Source of the DNA: Bacteroides ovatus
Lineage (GTDB): Bacteria > Bacteroidota > Bacteroidia > Bacteroidales > Bacteroidaceae
Reading direction: 5' to 3'
Length of the DNA stretch: 8,966 nt
Assembly (NCBI GenBank): GCA_030844565.1
Contig: JAUUNK010000212.1
Location: 1 to 8,966 of the forward strand
Shown: one piece after another, positions 1-6,231 of the stretch
How the letters are laid out: every line of letters begins with the position of its first letter
Position numbering within the stretch: the first letter of the stretch is position 1
Translations under genes and position numbers: made by a program
The notes under the pieces: generated by a model
Told to the model about the DNA's origin: nothing
What the model saw: only the letters and a program-made list of their open reading frames with translations
Database searches by the model: none

Positions 1-1
1 A

Positions 2-1339
2 AAAAGAGTAAACATCAAGAAAAGTAATGGCAAACTTCGCCCGTTGGGAATACCGACAATGAAAGACAGAGCCATGCAAGCACTTTATCTGATGGCACTG
101 GAACCAGTGTCTGAAACTACAGCAGACAACTATTCCTTTGGTTTCAGGAAAGACCGCAGCACGGCAGACGCTATGGCTCGTTGCCATTCGCTTCTGTCCA
201 AGAAAACATCTGCCCGATGGATATTGGAGGGAGATATTAAAGGTTGTTTCGACCACATAAGCCACGAATGGTTGATGAAGAATATCCCTATGGATAAATC
301 CATCTTACAAAAATGGCTGAAATGTGGATACGTATATAACAGAGAACTTTTCCCGACAGAAGAAGGTACACCGCAAGGAGGTATCATATCACCGACACTT
401 GCCAATATGACGCTTGATGGTTTACAGAACCTATTGGAAACTCATTTCCCGTGGGAACGAGTATCAGGAAAATCAGGATGGTACTGTCCGAAAGTTAGAT
501 TGGTGCGTTATGCAGACGACTTCATTATAACAGGTGATACTAAAGAAATATTGGAACATAGAGTAAAACCTTTGGTAGCTGATTTCCTCGCAGAAAGAGG
601 ACTGACACTATCCGAAGAGAAAACTAAAATTACACACATAACGGATGGTTTCGATTTTCTTGGTTTCAATGTACGGAAATTTGGAGATACCCTGCTGACA
701 CAACCTTCTAAAGATAGGACAAAACGAATGTTGAGCAAAGTCAAAGATGAAATCAAACGATTTCGTGGCGATGCTCAACATGAACTGATTATGCGATTGA
801 ACCCGATACTTAACGGATGGGCTAACTATTACAAATATAGTGCAGCCTCAAATGTCTTTCGTAAGACAGATTATCAAATCTATAAGAAGTTATGGCGGTG
901 GGCACTCCGCAGGCATGGTAACAAATGCAAAGGGTGGATTAAGAACCGCTATTTCCATAGAATTGATGGTCGTGACTGGGTATTTGCAGTTAAAAGGAAG
1001 AACGAAAAGCATGAGGAATATTTTATTCCAATCACTATTCTGTTCAATACGAAGATTGAAAGATACCCCCAACTGAAATGTGATGTCAATCCTTTTGACC
1101 CTGAATGGAAGCAATACCTTGAAAAAAGGAGAACTGCCAAAATGAGAATGAGTTTGAAAGGTAAGAAGTCACTTATCTCAATGTGGGAAAGACAAAATCG
1201 AAACTGCGTGTTATGCGGACAGCCGATAACAGCAGAAATCTCATGGCACACCATGAGCCAGCAGAAGAATGGCAAAAGCCACCTCTATTTAGTTCATGAT
1301 GGTTGCTATCAAAGTGTTACACATAAAAAGAAGAAGTAA
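2..1339 (+). CDS. ltrA: Group II intron reverse transcriptase/maturase (LtrA-like), 5'-truncated by window edge
   Basis: This intron-encoded protein assists splicing and copies the intron during retrohoming. The frame is open from position 2, so the true start lies upstream; the TTG at 44 is internal (it sits in KLRPLGIPT, a conserved RT segment). Counting from that TTG, the RT signatures are DIKGCFDHIS (about 64-73), GTPQGGIISPTLANM (about 108-122) and the catalytic YADD (156-159, intact), followed by LSEEKTKITH and GFDFLGF. Maturase domain X follows (LNPILNGWANYYKY). The C-terminal HNH-type endonuclease region has Cys388-x2-Cys391 and His418-x2-Cys421, but the usual HH after the conserved Trp is not seen: Trp401 is followed by HTMS. 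DNA cleavage by this domain may therefore be weakened. It ends 41 bases before domain V, as is normal for an ORF in domain IV. Confidence 0.95.
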   Translation, partial: KRVNIKKSNGKLRPLGIPTMKDRAMQALYLMALEPVSETTADNYSFGFRKDRSTADAMARCHSLLSKKTSARWILEGDIKGCFDHISHEWLMKNIPMDKSILQKWLKCGYVYNRELFPTEEGTPQGGIISPTLANMTLDGLQNLLETHFPWERVSGKSGWYCPKVRLVRYADDFIITGDTKEILEHRVKPLVADFLAERGLTLSEEKTKITHITDGFDFLGFNVRKFGDTLLTQPSKDRTKRMLSKVKDEIKRFRGDAQHELIMRLNPILNGWANYYKYSAASNVFRKTDYQIYKKLWRWALRRHGNKCKGWIKNRYFHRIDGRDWVFAVKRKNEKHEEYFIPITILFNTKIERYPQLKCDVNPFDPEWKQYLEKRRTAKMRMSLKGKKSLISMWERQNRNCVLCGQPITAEISWHTMSQQKNGKSHLYLVHDGCYQSVTHKKKK

Positions 1340-1380
1340 GTATGAGCGTATTTCTATTTGAAAAGGAATATTGTTTGCTT

Positions 1381-1455
1381 GAGCCGTGTGAGGGGAAACT
1401 TTCACGCACGGTTCTTAGGGGGGAAAGCACCCGTAAGGGTGCTGACCTACCCGAC
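1381..1455 (+). ncRNA. Group II intron ribozyme domains V and VI
   Basis: Domain V (1381-1414) is a full 34-nt hairpin. A lower stem GAGCCGT pairs with ACGGTTC and contains the AGC catalytic triad. A two-base GC bulge sits on the 3' side, and an upper stem GTGAGGG/CTTTCAC is closed by a GAAA tetraloop. Domain VI (1415-1455) has an upper stem AGCACCC/GGGTGCT with a GTAA loop. In its lower stem the six G at 1418-1423 pair with CCT (1446-1448) and CCC (1450-1452), leaving A1449 unpaired as the branch-point adenosine. All pairings were worked out by eye and are complete, so the catalytic core looks functional. Confidence 0.95.
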
Positions 1456-2745
1456 CCCGACCTCTCGACCATTGCCTACAACCACCTCGTGAACCACTTG
1501 GACGGGTATAAGGTCAAGCCGAAGTTCTATGTAATCAACTTCGACGACCCGCGCCGCTCGCACCGCTGCAACCCTATCCACCCGGACTTTATGGAGGATA
1601 TAACGGACGCATACGAGAGCGCCTATACCATCATGCTCAACCTCAATAAGACGTGGGTGCAAAAGCAGGGCGATTTCTTTGTAGAATCGCCTATAATTCT
1701 CTTTGCATCAATCATTTGGTATCTGAAAATCTACCAGAACGGCAAATATTGCACGTTCCCTCACGCCGTTGAGTTTCTGAACCGTCGGTACGAAGATATT
1801 TTTCCGATCCTGACCTCGTACCCCGAACTCGAAAACTACCTGTCGCCCTTTATGGATGCGTGGCTCGGAGGAGCTGCGGAGCAGTTGCAAGGCCAGATCG
1901 CATCGGCCAAAATACCGCTCTCGCGTATGATTTCACCGCAATTATATTGGGTAATGTCGGACAGTGAATTTACGCTCGACATCAACAACCCGGCAGAGCC
2001 GAAAATACTGGTTGTCGGGAACAACCCCGACCGCCAGAACATTTACGGCGCGGCTTTGGGATTATATAATTCCCGTATCGTGAAGCTGATAAACAAGAAA
2101 GGGATGCTCAAATCCTCGGTTATCATCGACGAGCTACCGACCATATATTTCAAAGGGCTGGACAACCTCATTGCCACGGCACGCTCGAACAAGGTCGCCG
2201 TCTGCCTCGGCTTTCAGGACTTCTCTCAGCTCGTCCGCGACTACGGGGATAAGGAGGCCAAAGTCGTGATGAACACCGTGGGCAACATTTTCAGCGGCCA
2301 AGTAGTGGGAGAAACGGCGAAAACCTTGTCGGAACGCTTCGGTAAGGTGTTGCAGCGGCGGCAGTCCATATCCATCAATCGGCAGGACGTTTCTACCTCT
2401 ATCAATACCCAGATGGACAGTCTGATCCCGCCCTCGAAGATTTCGGGATTGACGCAGGGTATGTTCGTCGGCTCGGTATCGGACAACTTCACCGAACGTA
2501 TCGAACAGAAAATTTTCCACGCCGAGATAGTGGTGGACGCTGAAAAGGTAAAACGTGAGGAGAAAGCCTACCAGCCTATTCCCGTCATTACGGACTTTAC
2601 CGACGAAGCGGGCAGGGACTGCATGAAAGAGCAGATACAGGAGAATTACAACCGCATCAAGGCCGACGTGCGGCAGATTGTCGCCGACGAGCTGGAGCGC
2701 ATCCAGAACGATCCGGCGCTGGCGCATCTGTTGCAGCAGAAATAA
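1456..2745 (+). CDS. traG: TraG/MobC-type conjugative coupling protein (VirD4 family), exon 2
   Basis: This is the C-terminal 429 residues of the type IV coupling protein, the inner-membrane ATPase that delivers relaxase-bound DNA to the mating channel. The exon starts with PDLSTIAYNHL and continues with KFYVINFDDPRRSHRCNP, which I recognise from Bacteroidetes TraG proteins. Walker B is SSVIIDE (Asp225-Glu226 of this exon), followed by ATARSNKVAVCLGFQDFSQL, the usual VirD4 segment containing the conserved Gln. The N-terminal membrane segments and Walker A belong to exon 1, left of the window. An open frame runs from an ATG at 1342, but its first 38 residues are translated intron (domains IV-VI) and are not TraG. 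Excision of the intron is needed to make a whole protein. The stop lies inside the left arm of the terminator hairpin. Confidence 0.93.
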   Translation, partial: PDLSTIAYNHLVNHLDGYKVKPKFYVINFDDPRRSHRCNPIHPDFMEDITDAYESAYTIMLNLNKTWVQKQGDFFVESPIILFASIIWYLKIYQNGKYCTFPHAVEFLNRRYEDIFPILTSYPELENYLSPFMDAWLGGAAEQLQGQIASAKIPLSRMISPQLYWVMSDSEFTLDINNPAEPKILVVGNNPDRQNIYGAALGLYNSRIVKLINKKGMLKSSVIIDELPTIYFKGLDNLIATARSNKVAVCLGFQDFSQLVRDYGDKEAKVVMNTVGNIFSGQVVGETAKTLSERFGKVLQRRQSISINRQDVSTSINTQMDSLIPPSKISGLTQGMFVGSVSDNFTERIEQKIFHAEIVVDAEKVKREEKAYQPIPVITDFTDEAGRDCMKEQIQENYNRIKADVRQIVADELERIQNDPALAHLLQQK

Positions 2746-2792
2746 AATGAATGGGAGGTAAGATTTTAAGGATACCTCCCATTCATTTTATT
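2741..2792. terminator. Perfect 20-bp inverted repeat, bidirectional-type terminator after traG
   Basis: The arm at 2741-2760 (AATAAAATGAATGGGAGGTA) is exactly the reverse complement of 2773-2792, with a 12-base loop. The stem has a GGGAGG core flanked by A-rich and T-rich outer ends, so it can act as an intrinsic terminator in either direction. It overlaps the traG stop codon. It also contains the ATG at 2751, which makes that ATG an unlikely start for the next gene. Confidence 0.88.
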
Positions 2793-2819
2793 ACATTTCA
2801 TAAAAGCTATAACTTAAGC

Positions 2820-2851
2820 TATGAACGATACCAGAGATTTTACTATCTTTG
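2820..2851 (+). promoter_or_regulatory. Bacteroidetes-type promoter for the GHKL-nuclease gene
   Basis: TATCTTTG at 2844-2851 matches the Bacteroides -7 consensus TAnnTTTG exactly. Twenty bases upstream, TATG at 2820-2823 matches three of four bases of the -33 TTTG. Transcription would start near 2858, leaving a short leader before ATG 2874. The promoter lies between the traG terminator and the cargo gene, so that gene can be expressed independently of the transfer operon. Confidence 0.6.
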
Positions 2852-2873
2852 TGAAATTTACAATTTTTCGTAT

Positions 2874-4880
2874 ATGAGCAAACTGAATATAATTGGTATT
2901 GTGAGAGGGATTCGTAGCAAAACGAATATCTATACTCCTATTATCGAAGCTATAGTGAATGCAATTGATTCTATATATGAATCTGGTCGCAAAGATGGAG
3001 AGATTATTATTTACATTAAGCGGGATCTTGCACTTAACTTCGACGAAGGGACTTTACCACCTGTTAAAAGTATTGAAATTGTCGATAATGGTATAGGATT
3101 TAATCAAAAAAATCGAGACTCTTTTGATACTTTTTATAGTGATATGAAAATTGCACGAGGAGGCAAGGGATTTGGGCGTTTTATGTTTCTAAAATATTTT
3201 AATGAAGCAACAGTAAATAGTATATATTTGAATGATAAAATATATCATCAGAGAACCTTTCGATTTGGAAAACAATATGATATTGTAACCAATGAAACTG
3301 ATAAAATTATTAATGCAATAGATACTGAAACACATATTTATCTGAATGATATTATCGAAAATAAATATTTAGACAAAGGCTTAGAGACCATAGCGAGAAT
3401 ATTATTAGAAAGATTGCTTATATTTTTTGTCGATGATGAATATACTTGTCCCACTATAAAGATAGTTGATACATCAGATGAGAATAGGTATATTGTTCTT
3501 AATCATTATATCACACAGGATAATGATATTAAACTGATTGATTCAAAAGACTATAAAATATTAAATTCAGTTACTCAAAAAGAGGAAAAATTCACTGCGA
3601 AAATTTTTAAAGTGTTATATGCTCAAAACCAAAAGAGTAAAATTTGTTTAACAGGACACAATAGGGAGGTAACAGAAGTTACTTTGCATTCTTATATCCC
3701 AGAATTTGAAGATGATTTCTTCGACGAAGAACAACGTGGAAAAGAAATTATTAGAAAGAATTACATTATTAAGGTATATGTTGTAGGTAAGTATCTTAAT
3801 GATAATGTTTCGTTAGAACGAGAAGCTTTTAATTTTGATAAGGAAAAGAAAGATGAAATGTATCCTATATCACAAATGGATATTGAAATAGGAGCAGCAG
3901 AAAAAGTGAAAGAACTCTTTAGTGACGAAGTAAAAGTTAGAGAAGATAAAAAAAAGTCACGAATAACAGAATATCTAAACTCTACAGCTCCCTGGCACAG
4001 ATCTTATATGAGTGATCTTCCTCTTGATAAAATACCATATCATGCTACAGAAGAACAAATTGAATTAGCTTTTCAAAAAGTGAAGTATAAAAAAGAACAA
4101 GAAGCTCGTATAGAATTAAAAGGAATTTTAGATGCGGACGATACCAACTTTAACTCTGATTTGGCAGAATTAGTGTCTAAAGTAACAGAAGCAGGAAAAA
4201 ATGATCTTGCCCATTATGTATGTAACCGAAGAATGGTGCTAAAGTTGTTAGAACAGTTACGAAAACGTAAAGATGATGGCCGTGCTGAATTAGAGAAAGA
4301 ATTACATAATCTAATATTCCCAATGGGAGGCGACTCTACAAGAACTGCTTATGAAGAACATAATCTATGGTTATTAGATGAACGTTTAGTCTTCTCTGAA
4401 TATATAGCGTCTGATAGAAAGATATCGTCTAAGAATGCACCTAAGGAACCGGACTTGGTCATTTTTGATAAGAAACGTTCTTATAGAAACGGTGATAATG
4501 AATTTAGTAATCCTTTAACTGTATTTGAGTTTAAAAGACCCAAAAGAACAACTTATAGTGCTGACGAAGATCCAATTGAACAAATTGGAAATTACGTAAA
4601 TGAAATTAGAGCTGGTAAATATGAAACACCAGAAGGAGTGGAAGCAGTAAAAATTAATGAATGCACTCCTGTTTATGGATATATTATCTGTGATCCTTGC
4701 GAAAGAATAAATTATTTTGCTCGTCAAAGACATCAATTAACCGAAAGCCCTGATAAAGAAGGATATTTTGGATATCATAGCGGCTATAAAATTTATTTTG
4801 AAATAATGAGTTACAAGCGTTTAGCTAATAATGCAGAATTAAGGAACAAAATATTTTTCAACAAACTGAATATTCAGTAG
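2874..4880 (+). CDS. GHKL-type ATPase fused to a PD-(D/E)XK nuclease-like domain; candidate defence protein
   Basis: This is a 668-residue protein, probably cytosolic, with no signal peptide or membrane segment seen. The N-terminal ATPase shows the GHKL N-box IIEAIVNAID (Glu25, Asn29), the G1 box DNGIGF (71-76) and the glycine-rich lid GGKGFGR (96-102), in a MutL/HSP90/MORC-like arrangement. The segment NVSLEREAFNF (311-321) may belong to the following S5-like transducer domain. A charged, probably helical region (about 390-480) leads to a C-terminal module with HNLWLLDERL, EPDLVIF (Asp527) and TVFEFKRP (Glu552-x-Lys554), then EQIGNYV. That is the D...E-x-K pattern of PD-(D/E)XK nucleases and recalls Shedu/DUF4263-like domains. 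I chose ATG 2874 over the in-frame ATG 2751 because 2751 lies inside the terminator and upstream of the promoter. The gene is markedly AT-rich compared with traG and the rte genes. Its function is inferred only. Confidence 0.85.
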   Translation: MSKLNIIGIVRGIRSKTNIYTPIIEAIVNAIDSIYESGRKDGEIIIYIKRDLALNFDEGTLPPVKSIEIVDNGIGFNQKNRDSFDTFYSDMKIARGGKGFGRFMFLKYFNEATVNSIYLNDKIYHQRTFRFGKQYDIVTNETDKIINAIDTETHIYLNDIIENKYLDKGLETIARILLERLLIFFVDDEYTCPTIKIVDTSDENRYIVLNHYITQDNDIKLIDSKDYKILNSVTQKEEKFTAKIFKVLYAQNQKSKICLTGHNREVTEVTLHSYIPEFEDDFFDEEQRGKEIIRKNYIIKVYVVGKYLNDNVSLEREAFNFDKEKKDEMYPISQMDIEIGAAEKVKELFSDEVKVREDKKKSRITEYLNSTAPWHRSYMSDLPLDKIPYHATEEQIELAFQKVKYKKEQEARIELKGILDADDTNFNSDLAELVSKVTEAGKNDLAHYVCNRRMVLKLLEQLRKRKDDGRAELEKELHNLIFPMGGDSTRTAYEEHNLWLLDERLVFSEYIASDRKISSKNAPKEPDLVIFDKKRSYRNGDNEFSNPLTVFEFKRPKRTTYSADEDPIEQIGNYVNEIRAGKYETPEGVEAVKINECTPVYGYIICDPCERINYFARQRHQLTESPDKEGYFGYHSGYKIYFEIMSYKRLANNAELRNKIFFNKLNIQ

Positions 4881-4888
4881 TAAACGAT

Positions 4889-4930
4889 ATAATAAAATGG
4901 GAGAAACTTTACCTTTCTCCCATTTATTAT
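4889..4930. terminator. Bidirectional terminator between the cargo gene and rteC
   Basis: AAATGGGAGAAA (4895-4906) pairs perfectly with 4914-4925 around a seven-base loop. The stem extends past one bulged A (4894) as ATAAT (4889-4893) with ATTAT (4926-4930). A-rich and T-rich outer ends give a U-tract on either strand, which suits convergent genes. It lies 8 bases after the cargo gene's stop and reaches the last base of the rteC stop codon. Its left arm closely resembles that of the hairpin at 2741-2792. Confidence 0.85.
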
Positions 4931-5565
4931 CATCTTTTCCACAGCTCCCGCGCATCGTCCCGCTGCATCCGCAAATTCAGCCTTTCGCGTAGCTTGTCGA
5001 GAAAGTACGTCCGGCTTTCGTTCTTGCGGCGCTTCATGTTCAGATAAGCGTCGTAGCAATGTCGGTCTTTAATTTCCAGACCGAGGTGCGAACCGAAAAA
5101 AGTCGCCAGTTCTTTTATGTCGTTCTGTCCGTCGTTGATGCTGCCCAACTCGTTAAGAGCGTAGATGATTTCGATCAACTCAACAAGGCTGCCCGTCCAG
5201 CGGAAAGGGGTTGTTTGGGAATCGGTTTTCGGGGTGGATAGTGGTGGCACTTTGGTGGAAGCGTGTTTCAGCATCCGCCGGATGAACGATAGGGCTTTGC
5301 GGACATGGTAAACCTGCCCGTCGCCTGCCGAAGACAGCTTTTCATGCAGGCAGCACAGTTCGATCTCTGTGTAGGCGAGCGTTGGAAACAGCCGCCGTCC
5401 GTCAGAGGACGCAGCAGAGCAAAGGGTGAGAACCTCGTTTATAAATTGGTTATAGGCCGTTTGCAAGTCCGGGCAATCGGCGTTCGTATTTATCAGTCGG
5501 AAAAACTCGGTTTCCGTCAGTATAAGGAAATCCATTCTTTTTTGTTTTAGGTTGTTACACTTCAT
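4930..5565 (-). CDS. rteC: RteC, tetracycline-responsive regulator of ICE excision and transfer
   Basis: This 211-residue protein is recognisable as RteC by the C-terminal segment FRWTGSLVELIEIIYALNELGSIN followed by NDIKELATFFGSHLGLEI and the basic end MKRRKNESRTYFLDKLRERL. In CTnDOT, RteC is a DNA-binding activator of the excision promoter and is itself activated by RteB. The size fits the family. The first ATG is at 5565, but an in-frame ATG at 5535 (MDFLIL) would give a protein beginning like typical RteC (acidic and hydrophobic, without the basic KCNNLKQKR lead). I slightly favour 5535 biologically but report the longer frame. The gene converges on the cargo gene, sharing the terminator at 4889-4930. 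The gap upstream is rich in dyads. Confidence 0.9.
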   Translation of the reverse strand: MKCNNLKQKRMDFLILTETEFFRLINTNADCPDLQTAYNQFINEVLTLCSAASSDGRRLFPTLAYTEIELCCLHEKLSSAGDGQVYHVRKALSFIRRMLKHASTKVPPLSTPKTDSQTTPFRWTGSLVELIEIIYALNELGSINDGQNDIKELATFFGSHLGLEIKDRHCYDAYLNMKRRKNESRTYFLDKLRERLNLRMQRDDARELWKR

Positions 5566-5573
5566 TTAATTCG

Positions 5574-5583
5574 TGTGCGCACA
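5574..5583. promoter_or_regulatory. 10-bp palindrome next to the rteC start
   Basis: TGTGCGCACA is a perfect palindrome ending nine bases before the ATG at 5565. Its position would suit an operator limiting or sensing rteC expression, possibly autoregulation by RteC. I saw no strong promoter box with it. Confidence 0.3.
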
Positions 5584-5652
5584 TTAAACGAAGGACAAAC
5601 CCTGTTCCGGTAGAACGGATTTTGCGAGTACAATAAACTATTCAATTGATAA

Positions 5653-5745
5653 TCAGTAAAATAACTACTGAAAATATTTCTTGCAGGCAATAACCTTTGC
5701 AAAGAATGTGTAAGATAATCTTACACGGTGTAAGGCGGCTTTACA
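5653..5745. promoter_or_regulatory. Cluster of dyads upstream of rteC, probable regulator-binding region
   Basis: The 175-bp gap between the DHFR-like gene and rteC holds no gene. Its clearest element is GTGTAAGATAATCTTACAC at 5708-5726, nine-base arms around one base. It is followed by a third half-site GTGTAAG (5728-5734) and a looser one, CTTTACA (5739-5745), which overlaps the stop codon of the upstream gene. CTTTGCAAAG (5695-5704) is a second palindrome, and TCAGTA/TACTGA (5653-5671) a third inverted repeat. The 5708-5726 dyad lies about 140-160 bases upstream of rteC, a plausible distance for an enhancer-type activator such as RteB. It could alternatively act as a weak terminator for the DHFR-like gene, although no T-tract follows. 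No clear TAnnTTTG box or sigma-54 -24/-12 pair was found. Confidence 0.45.
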
Positions 5746-6148
5746 GTTGTTTACGATGATAAACCCGGCAGACGACCCGCCGCGAGAGAGAATGTTCCGC
5801 CTGCATTTCCCATTCTTTCATATCAACCAATTCTGAAAAAGCACAGCCCTTGCCGACCTCGGCGGGCAAGATATATACGATCAACTCATCCGCCAGATGA
5901 TAAAGAAGCAACCCTTTAATTAATTCCGTCATTTGCGGTGTAGCCTCTGCCAAATAGATAGTATCAGACGTTTTTTGTTTTTCGGCAAGCAGGGAGAGCA
6001 GGGAATCATTTTGATGTAACAGCATATCCGCCTTTTTTCGTAATGCGGAAAGCGTATGTTTCCGGTCGAAAGACCAGCGATTTTCGATTGCATCCGGTGG
6101 TAGTAAATAACCGTCAGATGATACCGTTGCAGTAATCTGTATTTTCAT
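5741..6148 (-). CDS. Small dihydrofolate reductase/RibD-C-like protein, probably non-catalytic
   Basis: This is a 135-residue hypothetical protein. Its start KIQITATVSSDGYLLPPD resembles the first strand of DHFR/RibD-C folds (ITA..SLDG). Its end, ELIKGLLLYHLADELIVYILPAEVGKGCAFSEL followed by KEWEM and a final VVCRVYHRK, resembles the C-terminal half, in which ..LVDEL.LYI.P..LG.G..LF is typical. The middle is shortened: RibD-C and DHFR proteins are usually 160-220 residues. The Gly-Gly of the NADPH-binding loop is absent, with AEATPQM at that position, so reduction activity is doubtful and a regulatory or degenerate role is possible. AGAGG lies just before ATG 6148 and may act as a ribosome-binding site. 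It sits between the terminator at 6204-6231 and the rteC regulatory region. No convincing promoter was seen in its roughly 55-bp leader. Confidence 0.7.
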   Translation of the reverse strand: MKIQITATVSSDGYLLPPDAIENRWSFDRKHTLSALRKKADMLLHQNDSLLSLLAEKQKTSDTIYLAEATPQMTELIKGLLLYHLADELIVYILPAEVGKGCAFSELVDMKEWEMQAEHSLSRRVVCRVYHRKQL

Positions 6149-6203
6149 GTTGCCTCTTGTCTTATAGTAGAACGTATATTACCAAAGAATGTTCCAAGAG
6201 GTC

Positions 6204-6231
6204 AAAAAAGTAGCGTGGAACTCACGCTACT
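6204..6231 (-). terminator. Intrinsic terminator, minus strand
   Basis: On the minus strand, AGTAGCGTG and CACGCTACT form a perfect nine-base stem (6209-6217 with 6223-6231) around a five-base loop. A run of six T follows, read from the A-run at 6204-6209. This is a classic strong terminator. It ends the minus-strand unit that starts downstream of rteB and separates it from the DHFR-like gene. Confidence 0.9.

Larger units (their letters stand above)
1..1455 (+). mobile_element. Group II intron, 3' part, inserted in traG
   Basis: A retroelement occupies the left edge. Its ribozyme 5' domains lie outside the window. What is visible is the intron-encoded protein, then domain V (1381-1414) and domain VI (1415-1455). 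The 3' splice site is placed after position 1455 for three reasons. The intron would end in AC, matching the usual AY rule. The bulged adenosine at 1449 lies seven nucleotides from that end. The TraG sequence PDLSTIAYNHL begins in frame exactly at 1456. The intron lies on the same strand as traG, so it can splice from the traG mRNA. The protein resembles bacterial introns of the chloroplast-like type, but that subclass is a guess. Confidence 0.93.

Noticed and set aside
2134..2727. 197-codon minus-strand frame opposite traG
   Set aside because: It is an antisense shadow of a GC-rich coding region. The plus strand carries the recognised Walker B and TraG motifs.
2751..2873. N-terminal 41-residue extension of the GHKL-nuclease frame from ATG 2751
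   Set aside because: That ATG lies inside the traG terminator hairpin and upstream of the TATCTTTG promoter. ATG 2874 gives a start directly ahead of the ATPase domain.
4874..5059. 61-codon minus-strand frame overlapping the 3' end of rteC
   Set aside because: It runs through the terminator hairpin and overlaps rteC in another frame; no supporting features.
5683..5700. Possible sigma-54 -24/-12 promoter for rteC (GG...GC on the minus strand)
   Set aside because: The GG and GC are separated by nine bases instead of ten and the surrounding consensus is poor.
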